Positions 44,453-54,970 of a stretch of 64,000 nucleotides of DNA are shown here, piece by piece; position 1 is the stretch's first letter, and each line of letters opens with the position of its first letter. Source of the DNA: Lederbergia lenta NBRC 16444 (GTDB lineage Bacteria; Bacillota; Bacilli; Bacillales; Bacillaceae_C); contig NZ_BCVC01000001.1 of the NCBI RefSeq assembly GCF_001591545.1, positions 682,001 through 746,000 of the forward strand, read 5' to 3'. Both the position numbers and the translations under genes were made by a program. The notes under the pieces are model-generated. The model saw only the letters and a list, made by a program, of their open reading frames with translations. It ran no database searches and was not told the DNA's origin.

Positions 44453-46723
44453 ATGGTAAAAAGAAGCAGGATTGTCGCCTTTTTTCTAATTATTATTTTC
44501 ATAGCAAGCATCATTGGCGGCACATCAAATACAATTGTGAAAAATATCAAATTAGGCCTTGATCTTCAAGGTGGTTTTGAAGTTTTATACGATGTTAAGC
44601 CTGTCAACAAAGATCAAAAAATTGATAGAGACGCTCTTGTACATACGACAGATGCTTTAAACAAGCGTGTGAATGTGTTAGGTGTTAGTGAACCCAATAT
44701 TCAAATTGAGGGTAATGACAGAATAAGGGTGCAACTAGCTGGGGTAGAAGATCAAAACCAAGCAAGAGAAATTCTTGGCACACAAGCAACGCTTACATTC
44801 AGAGATGTAAATGACAATATTATGCTAGATGGTACAGATTTGGTGGAAGGTGCAGCGAAGTTTACTTTTTCATCACAAAATAATCAACCAATTGTTTTAG
44901 TTGAAATGAAAGATCGCGAAAAGTTCCGCGAAGTTACTGAGAAAATTGTTAAAATGGCTCCCAATAATCAGCTTGTTATCTGGCTTGATTTTGAAGAGGG
45001 TGTAGATTCTTTTAAAGAAGCATATGGAACGGATAATCCAAAATTATTATCAGCTCCGAATGTAAATGAAGTGTTTAATCAAACGAGTGTATCTATTGAA
45101 GGAAGCTTTACAAAAGAGGAAGCGGAAAACTTAGCCAATTTGCTGAATGCTGGTGCGCTTCCGGTAAAATTAAAAGAAGTATATTCTACGTCAGTGGGTG
45201 CAAAATTTGGCGAGGAAGCGTTGAATAAAACGGTCGTCGCAGGTGCAATTGGTATTGCTTTAGTATTTCTGTTTATGCTAATTTACTATCGTGTGCCAGG
45301 ACTTGTAGCTACGATCACGCTTTCCATTTATATTTACTTGATTCTGCTAATTTTTGATTTAATGAATGGTGTTTTAACATTACCAGGTATAGCAGCGTTA
45401 ATCCTAGGGGTCGGGATGGCAGTAGACGCGAATATTCTCACTTATGAACGTTTGAAGGAAGAAATAAAAATTGGTCGATCTTTAAAATCTGCTTTTCAAG
45501 CGGGCAATAAGTCTTCCTTCGTTGCTATTTTAGATGCTAATATTACAACCTTACTTGCTGGAGGAGTTCTTTTTTACTTTGGGAATAGCTCAGTCAAAGG
45601 TTTTGCAACGGTATTGATTGTTAGTATTCTTTTAAGTTTTGTTACGGCTGTGTTCGGCTCAAGATTGTTATTAGGGTTATTGATTAACAGCGGGCTCATG
45701 AAAAATAAACCTGGATGGTTTGGAGTCAAACGTTCGGTTATTCATCAATTATCTGAAAATGTGACCGCGAAAGATTTAAAAACACGATTTGATCGCTTTG
45801 ATTTCGTGAAGCACAGAAAAAAGTTTTATATTATTTCTAGTGTATTATTAGTAAGTGGTTTAATTATCTTATCGATTTTCCGTTTTAATCTAGGGATTGA
45901 CTTTTCAAGTGGGACGCGTGTGGAAATTGATGCAGGGAAGCCGCTTACTGCGCAGGAAGTAACGAAGGAACTTAAAGTGATCAATTTAGATACGGATGAT
46001 ATAGTGTTATCGGGGACAAATCATGAAATTGGAGTAGCTCGTTATAAAGGGGTGCTTTCTGCTGAAGAAATCGCATCGTTAAAAACGCATTTTAATGAAA
46101 AGTATGGAGCTGAACCAAACGTAAGTACAGTTTCTCCAACTGTAGGTAAAGAATTACTGAAGAATGCATTTTATGCCTTGTTAATAGCGGCAATTGGTAT
46201 CGTTATATACGTGTCATTCCGCTTCGAATTTGCAATGGGATTATCGTCTATCCTTGGTCTTGTCCATGATGCATTTTTCATCATAGCCTTCTTTAGTCTA
46301 ACAAGGCTAGAGATAGACTTAACTTTTATTGCAGCAGTGCTTACGATCATAGGCTATTCGATCAATGATACGATTGTAACATTCGATCGAATTAGGGAAA
46401 ATATGGTGGCGAAAAAACGCTTTAAAACGGAGGAAGATATTGCTGAAGTCGTAAATAAAGGGTTGCAGCAAACATTGACTCGTTCAGTTAATACAGTTTT
46501 AACTGTCATCGTAACAGTTGTTGCATTACTCATATTTGGCAGTGAGTCTATCCAAAACTTTTCAATTGCATTGCTTGTAGGACTCCTGGCTGGGACATAT
46601 TCATCTGTCTTTATTTCTGCTCAGCTTTGGTATGATTTGAAAGTAAAGGAATTAAGGAAAAACGGACCGATTGATACTGTAAAAGAGAAAAAGAAATGGT
46701 CATCGGATGAACCACAAGTATAA
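44453..46723 (+). CDS. secDF: Fused protein translocase subunit SecDF
   Basis: RND-type membrane protein that uses the proton gradient to help complete protein export through SecYEG. SecD and SecF are fused in 756 residues, as in Bacillus. The SecD half (about 1-425) has LGLDLQGGFEVLYD and AVDANILTYERLKEE. The SecF half (about 435-756) has FNLGIDFSSGTRVE and YSINDTIVTFDRIREN. Twelve membrane segments are expected. GAGGGGGA precedes the ATG. Confidence 0.96.
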   Translation: MVKRSRIVAFFLIIIFIASIIGGTSNTIVKNIKLGLDLQGGFEVLYDVKPVNKDQKIDRDALVHTTDALNKRVNVLGVSEPNIQIEGNDRIRVQLAGVEDQNQAREILGTQATLTFRDVNDNIMLDGTDLVEGAAKFTFSSQNNQPIVLVEMKDREKFREVTEKIVKMAPNNQLVIWLDFEEGVDSFKEAYGTDNPKLLSAPNVNEVFNQTSVSIEGSFTKEEAENLANLLNAGALPVKLKEVYSTSVGAKFGEEALNKTVVAGAIGIALVFLFMLIYYRVPGLVATITLSIYIYLILLIFDLMNGVLTLPGIAALILGVGMAVDANILTYERLKEEIKIGRSLKSAFQAGNKSSFVAILDANITTLLAGGVLFYFGNSSVKGFATVLIVSILLSFVTAVFGSRLLLGLLINSGLMKNKPGWFGVKRSVIHQLSENVTAKDLKTRFDRFDFVKHRKKFYIISSVLLVSGLIILSIFRFNLGIDFSSGTRVEIDAGKPLTAQEVTKELKVINLDTDDIVLSGTNHEIGVARYKGVLSAEEIASLKTHFNEKYGAEPNVSTVSPTVGKELLKNAFYALLIAAIGIVIYVSFRFEFAMGLSSILGLVHDAFFIIAFFSLTRLEIDLTFIAAVLTIIGYSINDTIVTFDRIRENMVAKKRFKTEEDIAEVVNKGLQQTLTRSVNTVLTVIVTVVALLIFGSESIQNFSIALLVGLLAGTYSSVFISAQLWYDLKVKELRKNGPIDTVKEKKKWSSDEPQV

Positions 46724-46739
46724 AAAGTTAAAATGTATG

Positions 46740-46772
46740 AACAAAAAACCGTATAAATAACGGTTTTTTGTT
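46740..46772. terminator. Terminator of secDF
   Basis: AACAAAAAACCGT (46740-46752) and ACGGTTTTTTGTT (46760-46772) form a perfect 13-bp stem with a 7-base loop. Confidence 0.85.
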
Positions 46773-46834
46773 CTACTATTCTGATTTATGCTTCAAATTA
46801 AGGGTATTACTGTAAAGGTAAGGAGGGGAAGTTA

Positions 46835-47125
46835 TTGAAATTTCAGTGGACATTAATTTTAGCAATAGTTTTTGCACTTATTGTAGCTATTTTTGCTGTT
46901 ATTAATGTCGAGCCAGTAACGGTAAATTATTTATTTGGAAATGCAGAATGGCCTCTTATTTTACTTATATTAGGTTCTGTTTTAATGGGGGGCGTAATTA
47001 CAGGATCGGTAGGTTTATTTCGTATCTATTCTTTGCAAAAACAAGTGAAAAGATTACAAGCGGAAACGAAAGACAAACAATCATTGGAAAAGGGAAGAAA
47101 AGAAAAGAAAAAAAGTATGGAATAA
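46835..47125 (+). CDS. LapA-family (DUF1049) membrane protein YrvD
   Basis: A 96-residue protein with two membrane segments (about 3-24, FQWTLILAIVFALIVAIFAVI, and 39-62) and a basic coiled-coil C-terminus (about 66-96). LapA-domain proteins are inner-membrane proteins of unclear role, tied to lipopolysaccharide assembly in Gram-negatives. B. subtilis has yrvD in this position. The start is TTG 46835 after AAGGAGGGGAAG. Confidence 0.85.
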   Translation: MKFQWTLILAIVFALIVAIFAVINVEPVTVNYLFGNAEWPLILLILGSVLMGGVITGSVGLFRIYSLQKQVKRLQAETKDKQSLEKGRKEKKKSME

Positions 47126-47128
47126 TAT

Positions 47129-47160
47129 AAAAACAGCAGCGATGTTAGCTGCTGTTTTTA
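47129..47160. terminator. Terminator after the LapA-family gene
   Basis: AAAAACAGCAGC (47129-47140) and GCTGCTGTTTTT (47148-47159) form a perfect 12-bp stem with a 7-base loop. Confidence 0.9.
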
Positions 47161-47166
47161 TATTCA

Positions 47167-47195
47167 TTGAAAGGAGAGGTACACTTTTGTATAAT
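47167..47195 (+). promoter_or_regulatory. Promoter of recJ-apt
   Basis: TTGAAA (47167-47172), 17-bp spacer, TATAAT (47190-47195), 25 bases before the recJ ATG. Confidence 0.7.
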
Positions 47196-47219
47196 TAATA
47201 AGTCTAGAGGAGTGAGTGA

Positions 47220-49586
47220 ATGTTATATTCAAAAACACGGTGGAGCATTCGGGAGACGAATGATCAGACCAGTAAAGAACTTGCAAAACAATTAAATATT
47301 GCTCCACTTGTCGCTACATTATTAGTCAATCGTGGAATGGACAATATAGATACAGCAAAGGAATTTTTATTTCCAGAAAAGGAAGCATTTCATGATCCGT
47401 TTCTATTTGAAGATATGAGTATAAGTACGAGCAGAATAAAAAAAGCAATAGAAAAGGAAGAACCTATATTAATTTTCGGAGATTATGATGCGGACGGTGT
47501 TACTAGTACATCCATCTTAATGACAACTTTGCAAGAACTAGGTGCAAATGTTAGTTATTACATACCAAATCGGTTTACTGAAGGATATGGGCCAAATGAA
47601 AAGGCCTTTCGTAAAGTTGCTGATGAAGGGATTAAATTAATTATCACAGTTGATAATGGTATAGCTGCTTTACATGAAGCGAAAGTGGCCAAAGAACTTG
47701 GAATGGATTTGATCATTACAGATCATCATGAACCCGGTCCTGAACTACCTGATGCTTATGCAATTATTCATCCAAAGTTGCCAGGTACAAAATATCCATT
47801 CTCAGACCTTGCAGGTGCTGGTGTAGCGTTTAAGCTTGCTCATGCTTTACTTGGTGATGATGTACCCACCCATCTGTTGGATTTGGCTACAATCGGCACG
47901 ATTGCAGACCTTGTACCACTACATGGTGAAAACCGCCTAATTGCCAAAAAAGGTTTGAAAAATTTATCTTTATCTACAAGACCAGGATTGAAAGCACTTT
48001 GTAAAGTCGCTGGGGCAAATCTTTCTGAAGTGAATGAAGAAACAGTAGGTTTTGCGATAGCTCCTCGCTTAAATGCAGTTGGAAGGTTAGAACATGCAGG
48101 ACCAGCGGTAGAATTATTGATGACTCAAGATATCACAATCGCAGAGCAATTATCTGAAGAAATAGATCTGATTAATAAAGAACGGAAAGCGATTGTGGAA
48201 GAAATAGAGAAAGAAGCAATTAACATAGTTGAGGCCGAATACCCAGCCGATGAAAATAGTGTTCTTGTGATCGGTAAGGAAGGGTGGAATGCTGGTGTTA
48301 TCGGGATTGTTGCTTCGAGGTTAGTAGAACGTTATTATCGACCGATCATTATGTTAAGTTACGATTATGAAGCGGGGCTAGCAAAAGGGTCGGCTCGGAG
48401 TATAAAGGGATTTGATTTATTTAAAAATCTATCTACTTTATCTAATTTACTTCCACACTTTGGTGGACATCCGATGGCTGCGGGAATGACATTAGATATT
48501 AAAAATGTGAATGAGTTTCGTATTAAATTAAACGATGCAGCAACACAGCAACTTTCTTCAAATGATTTTATACCAGTTACAGAACTAGATGCCTCCATTG
48601 CCCTCAATGAGGTAAGTATTGATACAATTCATCAATTGGATATGCTTGCTCCATATGGTATGAAAAACCCTAAGCCAAAAGTATTAATTGCAGACACAGC
48701 CATTTCTGGAGTCCGTAAAATTGGCAGTAATAAAAACCATTTAAAGCTAACTTTAGAAAAGGAAGGTCATGCCCTTGACGGTGTTGGCTTTAATCTTGGA
48801 AATGTAGCAGATGAAATATCCCCAGGATCAAAAGTTTCCGTGATTGGTGAACTCTCCATTAATGAGTGGAATAATATGAGGAAACCGCAGATTTTCTTAA
48901 AAGATATAGCTGTGAAAGAATGGCAATTGTTTGATATGCGCGGAAATAATCAGTTGAAACAACGATTATCTCATTTACCGAAATTAAATTGTTTAAATAT
49001 TGTTTTTGACGAAGGTCATCTTAAGTCACTTCCGGCAACACAGACGAATACTGTCTTAATAACAGATGTAGACCAAGCAAAAAAAATGGATATTGATGAT
49101 AAGAGTCTTGTGCTACTAGATTTACCATCTAATATTAATGTTTTGAAAAAACTAGTCGATGGTAAAAATCCCGCACGTATCTATGCCTGTTTTATTCATG
49201 ATCAAGGCGAATTCTTTGATACATTGCCAACGAGGGACCATTTTAAATGGTTTTATGCGTTCTTATTAAAGCGACAGACCTTTGATGTGATCAAGCATGG
49301 CGCTGACCTTGCTTCTTATCGTGGTTGGACGAAAGAAACAATTAATTTTATGTCAAAAGTGTTTTTTGAACTAAACTTTGTTACAATAAAGGATGGCTTA
49401 ATAATAATAAATCCAGTAAAAACGAAACAAGATTTGACAGCTTCACCAACGTATCAACAAAAGCAAGAGCAATTAGAAATTGAAAATATATTACTTTATT
49501 CATCATACGAACAATTAAAGCTATGGTTTAATGATAGGCTTGCGCAAAAAGCGCTTGACGAGGAGGAAATGGAAGCATGGATTTAA
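47220..49586 (+). CDS. recJ: Single-stranded-DNA-specific exonuclease RecJ
   Basis: 5'-to-3' ssDNA exonuclease of the DHH family, acting in recombination and repair. 788 residues with the long C-terminal extension typical of Firmicutes. DHH motifs: [33 protein letters not shown]1 motif: [15 protein letters not shown]. An OB-fold region follows near [14 protein letters not shown]. The ATG follows AGAGGAGTGAG. Its end overlaps apt by ten bases. Confidence 0.96.
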   Translation: MLYSKTRWSIRETNDQTSKELAKQLNIAPLVATLLVNRGMDNIDTAKEFLFPEKEAFHDPFLFEDMSISTSRIKKAIEKEEPILIFGDYDADGVTSTSILMTTLQELGANVSYYIPNRFTEGYGPNEKAFRKVADEGIKLIITVDNGIAALHEAKVAKELGMDLIITDHHEPGPELPDAYAIIHPKLPGTKYPFSDLAGAGVAFKLAHALLGDDVPTHLLDLATIGTIADLVPLHGENRLIAKKGLKNLSLSTRPGLKALCKVAGANLSEVNEETVGFAIAPRLNAVGRLEHAGPAVELLMTQDITIAEQLSEEIDLINKERKAIVEEIEKEAINIVEAEYPADENSVLVIGKEGWNAGVIGIVASRLVERYYRPIIMLSYDYEAGLAKGSARSIKGFDLFKNLSTLSNLLPHFGGHPMAAGMTLDIKNVNEFRIKLNDAATQQLSSNDFIPVTELDASIALNEVSIDTIHQLDMLAPYGMKNPKPKVLIADTAISGVRKIGSNKNHLKLTLEKEGHALDGVGFNLGNVADEISPGSKVSVIGELSINEWNNMRKPQIFLKDIAVKEWQLFDMRGNNQLKQRLSHLPKLNCLNIVFDEGHLKSLPATQTNTVLITDVDQAKKMDIDDKSLVLLDLPSNINVLKKLVDGKNPARIYACFIHDQGEFFDTLPTRDHFKWFYAFLLKRQTFDVIKHGADLASYRGWTKETINFMSKVFFELNFVTIKDGLIIINPVKTKQDLTASPTYQQKQEQLEIENILLYSSYEQLKLWFNDRLAQKALDEEEMEAWI

Positions 49587-50089
49587 AACAATATATAACA
49601 ATCGTAGATAACTGGCCAAAAGAAGGTATTAAATTTAAAGATATTACAACTCTAATGGACAATGGTGAAGCATTTCATTATGCTACCGATCAAATAGTAG
49701 AATATGCTAGAGAAAAAGAAATTGATCTTATCGTTGGACCAGAAGCAAGAGGATTTATCATTGGATGTCCTGTTGCATATGCTCTTGGAATAGGTTTCGC
49801 GCCAGTTAGAAAAGAAGGGAAATTGCCCCGTGAAACCATTAAAGCTGAATATGGTAAAGAATATGGTAAGGATTTATTAACGATTCATAAAGATGCAATT
49901 AAACCGGGACAAAGAGTTTTAATAACAGATGATTTATTAGCAACAGGTGGTACAATCCAAGCGACTATTGAACTCGTGGAAAAGTTAGGTGGGGTAGTAG
50001 CTGGTATTGCTTTCCTTATTGAGTTAACGTATTTAAATGGCCGTGAAAAAATCGATAATTATGATTTACTGTCCTTAATGAAATATTGA
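49577..50089 (+). CDS. apt: Adenine phosphoribosyltransferase
   Basis: Salvages adenine to AMP using PRPP. 170 residues, the normal length. [26 protein letters not shown] (core [11 protein letters not shown]), [21 protein letters not shown] and the PRPP loop [13 protein letters not shown] are visible. The start lies within the last codons of recJ, with GACGAGGAGG as binding site, so translation is coupled. Confidence 0.97.
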   Translation: MDLKQYITIVDNWPKEGIKFKDITTLMDNGEAFHYATDQIVEYAREKEIDLIVGPEARGFIIGCPVAYALGIGFAPVRKEGKLPRETIKAEYGKEYGKDLLTIHKDAIKPGQRVLITDDLLATGGTIQATIELVEKLGGVVAGIAFLIELTYLNGREKIDNYDLLSLMKY

Positions 50090-50110
50090 TAACCCCTTTA
50101 TAAAAAGTAG

Positions 50111-50134
50111 AGCACTCATGAAAGAGTGCTTTTT
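50111..50134 (+). terminator. Terminator of recJ-apt
   Basis: AGCACTC (50111-50117) and GAGTGCT (50124-50130) with a 6-base loop, followed by TTTT; flanking AAAAAGTAG can extend the stem. Confidence 0.8.
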
Positions 50135-50220
50135 ACATACAGTAAATTCTGTTAATTAAAACATTTTTTCTTAAAAAATGACTTTATTTGATCTTTTTAT
50201 GGAAAAATATTGTCTATTTC

Positions 50221-50249
50221 TTTACAAGATTGGTTTCATTCTTGATAAT
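50221..50249 (+). promoter_or_regulatory. Promoter of relA
   Basis: TTTACA (50221-50226), 17-bp spacer, GATAAT (50244-50249). It implies a leader of about 230 bases before the relA ATG. The leader contains the short frame at 50336-50407. Confidence 0.6.
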
Positions 50250-50335
50250 AGATAACATACTCCATTTTTAGAGATAAGAAATATGCTTTTTATAGATGCA
50301 GTTTAAAAATAGGTTTTCCAACTAAGTTTTGAGGA

Positions 50336-50407
50336 ATGATGAATAGAAATTTAGGTTTGGTCTGCATGTTGCAGGGCATATGTGCTGTTACAGAGAGTGC
50401 AGCGTAA
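50336..50407 (+). CDS. Short upstream open frame in the relA leader (23 codons)
   Basis: GAGG (50331-50334) is followed by two adjacent ATGs (50336, 50339) and an open frame MNRNLGLVCMLQGICAV... ending at TAA 50405. The relA ATG lies 76 bases further on. It could be a leader peptide controlling relA. It could also be chance; only the binding site and its position inside a long leader support it. Confidence 0.3.
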   Translation: MMNRNLGLVCMLQGICAVTESAA

Positions 50408-50483
50408 TTTAGATACATCATGAGTTAAAACTGTTTGCGCATTTCTTGTGATAAGAAAGATAAATTTTAAAAAGGTGATCCTT

Positions 50484-52673
50484 ATGGCAAAAGATCGAAT
50501 ACTAACAGCTGAAGAAGTGATCGATAAAACAAGTGAATATTTAAATGAAGAGCATGTATCCTTTGTGCGAAAAGCGTACGAATATGCATATGAAGCCCAT
50601 AAGGAACAATTCCGTAAATCAGGCGAACCATATATTATTCATCCAATTCAAGTAGCAGGAATACTTGCTGATTTGACGATGGATCCCGCCACTGTAGCAT
50701 CGGGTTTCCTCCATGATGTAGTGGAAGATACACCCGTAACAATTGCTGATTTGGTGAGCGAATTTGGTAGCGAAGTTGCAATGCTAGTCGATGGAGTTAC
50801 AAAACTCGGAAAAATAAAATACAAATCCCATGAAGAGCTCCAAGCTGAAAATCATCGGAAAATGTTTATTGCAATGGCACAGGATATTAGAGTAATCCTA
50901 ATTAAATTGGCCGATAGACTTCATAATATGCGTACACTTAAGCATTTACCACCAGAAAAGCAACGAAGAATAGCAAATGAAACCCTAGAAATATTTGCTC
51001 CACTGGCTCATCGACTTGGGATTTCAAAAATTAAATGGGAATTGGAAGATACATCCCTTCGTTATTTGAACCCTCAACAATATTACCGTATTGTAAATTT
51101 AATGAAGAGAAAGCGAAATGAGCGAGAACAGTATCTTGAAGATGTGATGCTTGAAATGAAAAAGCGTCTTGGTGAAGTAGATATAAAGGCAGAGGTTTCA
51201 GGTAGACCAAAACATATATATTCTATTTATAGAAAAATGGTACTTCAACACAAGCAATTCAATGAAATATATGATTTATTGGCAGTGAGAATTGTTGTAA
51301 ATAGTATAAAAGATTGTTATGCAGTATTGGGTATTATTCATACATGTTGGAAACCAATGCCTGGGAGATTTAAAGATTATATTGCAATGCCTAAAACAAA
51401 TATGTATCAATCTCTTCATACGACTGTTATTGGGCCAAAGGGCGATCCTTTGGAAGTGCAAATTAGAACCCTTGACATGCATAAGATTTCTGAATATGGT
51501 GTTGCAGCACATTGGGCGTATAAGGAAGGCAAGTCCATGGGGCAGCAAGCTTCTTTTGAGAAAAAACTCTCTTGGTTTCGTGAAATTCTTGAATTTCAAC
51601 AAGAAGCAGAAAACGCTGAAGAATTTATGGAGTCACTAAAGATAGACCTATTTTCTGACATGGTGTTTGTTTTTACACCTAAAGGGGATGTAATTGAGCT
51701 TCCTTCTGGCTCCGTTCCAATTGACTTTGCTTATCGCATTCACTCTGAAATTGGTAATAAGACGATTGGGGCAAAAATAAACGGGAAAATGGTCACATTA
51801 GATTATAAATTGAAAACAGGTGACATTGTTGAGGTCTTAACATCTAAGCACTCATATGGACCAAGTCAAGATTGGGTGAATTTAGCACAAACATCACAAG
51901 CAAAAAACAAAATTAGACAGTTTTTTAAACGTCAGCGTAAAGAAGAGAATATTGTTAAAGGTAAAGAGCTGATTGAAAAAGAAATTAAAGATATGGAATT
52001 TGACCTTAAAGAGATCCTTACTGCCGAAAATATAAATAAAGTAGCGGAAAAATTTAATTTTTCTCACGAAGATGATATGTATGCTGCTGTTGGTTACAAT
52101 GGGATTTCAGCCCTTCAAGTTGCCAATCGACTCACTGAAAAGTGGAGGAAAAAACGTGACGAGGAAGAGATAATAAAAGAGATCCCGACTGAACACAAAA
52201 GTGAGAATCGATCTGGACGTTATGAAGCAGGTGTAAAGGTAACAGGAGCTGATAATCTTCTTATTCGGTTGTCGCGTTGTTGTAGTCCAGTTCCTGGCGA
52301 TGAAATTGTTGGGTTTATTACGAAAGGACGCGGAGTATCGGTTCATAGAACAGATTGTCCTAATTTAAAATCTGATGAAACACAGGATAGACTAATTCCT
52401 GTGGAATGGGAACTAGGAACAAATTATCGTAAGGAATATAATGTTGATATTGAAATCAATGGATATGATCGTAGAGGTCTCCTTAATGAGGTAATGCAAA
52501 TGGTGAGTGGAACAAAGACAAACATTAGTGCTGTGTCTGGACGCACGGATCGTAATAAAATGGCGACAATTATGATGTCCATTACGATTGAAAACACGAG
52601 TCACCTTCATAAGGTAGTGGATAAAATTAAACAGATTCCAGATATATATGCGGTCCGCCGAATTATGAACTAA
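50484..52673 (+). CDS. relA: GTP pyrophosphokinase / (p)ppGpp hydrolase RelA (Rel)
   Basis: Bifunctional alarmone enzyme of the stringent response. 729 residues. Hydrolase HD domain with HDVVEDTP, synthetase domain with [13 protein letters not shown] and [20 protein letters not shown] domain ([20 protein letters not shown]), a zinc-finger region with [20 protein letters not shown], and a C-terminal ACT domain. An intact HD motif indicates both activities. ATG 50484 follows AAAAGGTGAT. An in-frame codon at 50448 lies before the binding site and is rejected. Confidence 0.97.
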   Translation: MAKDRILTAEEVIDKTSEYLNEEHVSFVRKAYEYAYEAHKEQFRKSGEPYIIHPIQVAGILADLTMDPATVASGFLHDVVEDTPVTIADLVSEFGSEVAMLVDGVTKLGKIKYKSHEELQAENHRKMFIAMAQDIRVILIKLADRLHNMRTLKHLPPEKQRRIANETLEIFAPLAHRLGISKIKWELEDTSLRYLNPQQYYRIVNLMKRKRNEREQYLEDVMLEMKKRLGEVDIKAEVSGRPKHIYSIYRKMVLQHKQFNEIYDLLAVRIVVNSIKDCYAVLGIIHTCWKPMPGRFKDYIAMPKTNMYQSLHTTVIGPKGDPLEVQIRTLDMHKISEYGVAAHWAYKEGKSMGQQASFEKKLSWFREILEFQQEAENAEEFMESLKIDLFSDMVFVFTPKGDVIELPSGSVPIDFAYRIHSEIGNKTIGAKINGKMVTLDYKLKTGDIVEVLTSKHSYGPSQDWVNLAQTSQAKNKIRQFFKRQRKEENIVKGKELIEKEIKDMEFDLKEILTAENINKVAEKFNFSHEDDMYAAVGYNGISALQVANRLTEKWRKKRDEEEIIKEIPTEHKSENRSGRYEAGVKVTGADNLLIRLSRCCSPVPGDEIVGFITKGRGVSVHRTDCPNLKSDETQDRLIPVEWELGTNYRKEYNVDIEINGYDRRGLLNEVMQMVSGTKTNISAVSGRTDRNKMATIMMSITIENTSHLHKVVDKIKQIPDIYAVRRIMN

Positions 52674-52690
52674 AGGGGATAAGCAATAAA

Positions 52691-53128
52691 ATGAAAGTAG
52701 TTTTGCAAAGATGCAAAGAAGCAAATGTAAAAGTGGGAGGTAAGGAAGTCGGTTCAATTGGTGCCGGCCTCGTTCTTCTCGTTGGTATCACTCATAATGA
52801 TACGGAAGAGGCATGTTCTTGGCTTGCAGATAAAATTGTTAATTTAAGAATTTTTGAAGATGGACAAGGAAAAATGAACCGATCATTACTAGAGGAAAAA
52901 GGTGAAATACTTTCTGTTTCTCAATTCACATTATATGGTGATTGCAATAAAGGCCGTAGACCAAACTTTATGAACGCAGCAAAACCAGATCATGCAGAGC
53001 TGCTTTATCAGCGGTTTAATGAAATTTTACGGGAGAAAAATATAACTGTTCAAACAGGTATATTTGGCGCTATGATGGACGTATCACTCATTAATGATGG
53101 GCCGGTCACACTAATATTGGAAAAATAA
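52691..53128 (+). CDS. dtd: D-aminoacyl-tRNA deacylase
   Basis: Hydrolyses D-aminoacyl-tRNAs (and glycine misloaded on tRNA-Ala). 145 residues. [23 protein letters not shown] opens the protein (core [10 protein letters not shown]). The catalytic [10 protein letters not shown] and the trans-acting NxGPVT-type motif, here [10 protein letters not shown], are intact. It lies 17 bases after relA, the usual relA-dtd pair. Confidence 0.96.
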   Translation: MKVVLQRCKEANVKVGGKEVGSIGAGLVLLVGITHNDTEEACSWLADKIVNLRIFEDGQGKMNRSLLEEKGEILSVSQFTLYGDCNKGRRPNFMNAAKPDHAELLYQRFNEILREKNITVQTGIFGAMMDVSLINDGPVTLILEK

Positions 53129-53163
53129 AAAAAGCATCAGGGAGTCTCTCCTGATGCTTTTTT
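53127..53163. terminator. Terminator of relA-dtd
   Basis: AAAAAAAGCATCAGGGAG and CTCCTGATGCTTTTTT pair with a single bulge and a short loop; T-run to 53163. Confidence 0.9.
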
Positions 53164-53217
53164 CTAGCCTGATCCTCAAACAGCTCTCTTCACTGTTCTT
53201 CGTGACTTTCACCAATA

Positions 53218-53530
53218 ATGTTCCTCCGACTAAAACCGCCACGTCGAGGGGGACCGCATAACGAGGGCCCGGTTTGTACGTCACTAAACGGTCGATTTCG
53301 CTTTTCTGTATTGTCTAGCTCTATCGCTCAGCGACTAGCAAACTTCAGGATTCTTCCTACGATAAGTCAACATCGATTCGCCTTACAGGCTTACCGTGTT
53401 TCCTTTATCTCGTCATATAAAAAAGGTCCCTCGACTAAGGTCACCACGTCCTGTGGCAACGTCGAAGCACCCACATCCTGTGGGCGCAGTTTGTACGTTG
53501 CTAAACGGACGATTCCGCTTTTCTTTATCA
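53218..53530 (+). repeat. Dispersed repeat, copy E (longest; partly duplicated)
   Basis: Contains, in order: CCACGTCGAGG, GGTTTGTACG with TAAACGG and CGCTTTTCTGTA (53271-53310), TTGTCTAGCTC, GCGACTAGCAAACTTCAGG (53331-53349), CGATAAGTCAACATCGATTC, GGCTTACCGTGTTTCCTTTAT (in two parts, 53387-53408), then CCACATCCTGTGGGCGCAG, TTTGTACGTTG and TAAACGG with CCGCTTTTC (53470-53523). The GTTTGTACG...TAAACGG...CGCTTTTC module occurs twice. It lies between the convergent ends of dtd and the amidase gene. No coding evidence. Confidence 0.8.
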
Positions 53531-54796
53531 ATTAGAAAAGTATTCGTTAAGGCCACTTACGATTGCTTGTGTTACGCTTTCTTGAAATTTATTTCTTTTT
53601 ACTAGATCTTCTTCACGTGGATTACTTAAATAGCCAAGTTCCAGAAGAACGGATGGTTGTGGATTTTCTCTAGTGACATAGTAGTTGCCATAGCGAACTC
53701 CTCGGTCTTTCATGTCGATTGAATTGGATATATGACTGTGAAGCGTATCTGCCAACTCTTTTTCATAAAAATAATAATAATATGAAGTATGGCCGTGTAT
53801 TGTGCTGTCGTTAATACTATCGTAATGAAGGCTAATAAATGCATCTGCGTTATACTGTGAAGCAGTGTTGGTTCGATTGCTTAAGTCGATATAATCATCA
53901 GCATTTCTTGTTAAAACGACATTTACCCCTTTAGCTTGAAGTTTCTTTGCGAGAAGCTTTGCTGTTTTTAATGTCAATTCTTTTTCCAAAGTTCCTCTAG
54001 CACCTTCTGTTCCTTGATCTCGACCTCCGTGGCCTGGATCAAGTACAATTGTTTTACCCGCTAAGCCTTTAGAGCCAGACTTATGCTGATTAGGGTAGGA
54101 AACAATCCAATTAGCAACATACCCGGTTTTACCAGTTCCATAGTCTATCTGATACCAATCACCGTCTTTTTTTATTACAGTAAAGACTTCTCCGGAAGAA
54201 GCAGTGCTTACAACTTTTGATTGCATGGACGGTTTTTTGCGAATGTTTGTCCCATCGTAAAGTATGCTTATTTGTGATTGGTTTGTATCTTTAGAGATAG
54301 ATTTAGCCTTAGCCTGTTCCGATTTTAGGTATTTACTGCTAACCCAGGCAGTACTATCATTAAAATTAATACGACTCCAATCTTGCATTTCTTCCATTAC
54401 ATGGACTAGATCACCTGTATGTAACTTGCCAATGATAGAACCAGACAGACTAGCATCTGTTCGAACATTTAAATCATCGACAGTAACAACAGCCTTCTGA
54501 TTAGAGTCATCCTCCGTAATTACCTTTTGAGCTAACCAATCAGCGATCCAACCACTTTCACCGGATGGGAGCTTAATTTCAAACCATCCATTTTCCTGAC
54601 TTTTAATCGTATACGTTTCGCCTTTACGAACTTGGGTAATAACAGAGTAGGATGTTCCTGGCAATTCGCGGACATTAACTACATCTCCAGTAATAACCAC
54701 TTTATTTGCATCCGCTGCAAGTGCAGGGAAATAATACATACTACCAGTTAAAAGAAGAATAAATATTGCAATTACAAAATATCTTTTTTTTCGCAA
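53528..54796 (-). CDS. yrvJ: SH3-domain N-acetylmuramoyl-L-alanine amidase YrvJ
   Basis: Exported cell-wall amidase that cuts the bond between MurNAc and the stem peptide. 422 residues. Signal peptide about 1-27 (cleavage near ALA-AD). Three bacterial SH3 domains at about 32-95, 98-160 and 172-238 are each marked by VNVRELPG, LNVRTDAS or TNIRKKPS. The C-terminal Amidase_3 domain (about 247-420) has zinc ligands in LDPGHGGRDQGTEG, LEKELTL and SLHYDS, and the catalytic Glu in LLELGYLSNPREE. The start is TTG 54796 after AAAGGCGGTG. It has fewer repeats than the 518-residue B. subtilis protein. Confidence 0.92.
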   Translation of the reverse strand: MRKKRYFVIAIFILLLTGSMYYFPALAADANKVVITGDVVNVRELPGTSYSVITQVRKGETYTIKSQENGWFEIKLPSGESGWIADWLAQKVITEDDSNQKAVVTVDDLNVRTDASLSGSIIGKLHTGDLVHVMEEMQDWSRINFNDSTAWVSSKYLKSEQAKAKSISKDTNQSQISILYDGTNIRKKPSMQSKVVSTASSGEVFTVIKKDGDWYQIDYGTGKTGYVANWIVSYPNQHKSGSKGLAGKTIVLDPGHGGRDQGTEGARGTLEKELTLKTAKLLAKKLQAKGVNVVLTRNADDYIDLSNRTNTASQYNADAFISLHYDSINDSTIHGHTSYYYYFYEKELADTLHSHISNSIDMKDRGVRYGNYYVTRENPQPSVLLELGYLSNPREEDLVKRNKFQESVTQAIVSGLNEYFSN

Positions 54797-54970
54797 CTTA
54801 GCACCGCCTTTCTCTTCATTCTAGCCAACGGGGATGCGAAATATAATTTAGGCAATAATAATCAAGTGTACTATATTCGGGATAAATATCAATAATCCTT
54901 TAACATATTCAATAAAAAATTTATTGATGGACATAATGAAGGTAACGATAATTCAGGAGGTTTATATTTA

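Noticed and set aside
53218-53535. Open frame of about 105 codons in the dtd-yrvJ gap
   Set aside because: It coincides with the dispersed repeat, has no ribosome binding site, and its frame is not kept in other repeat copies.
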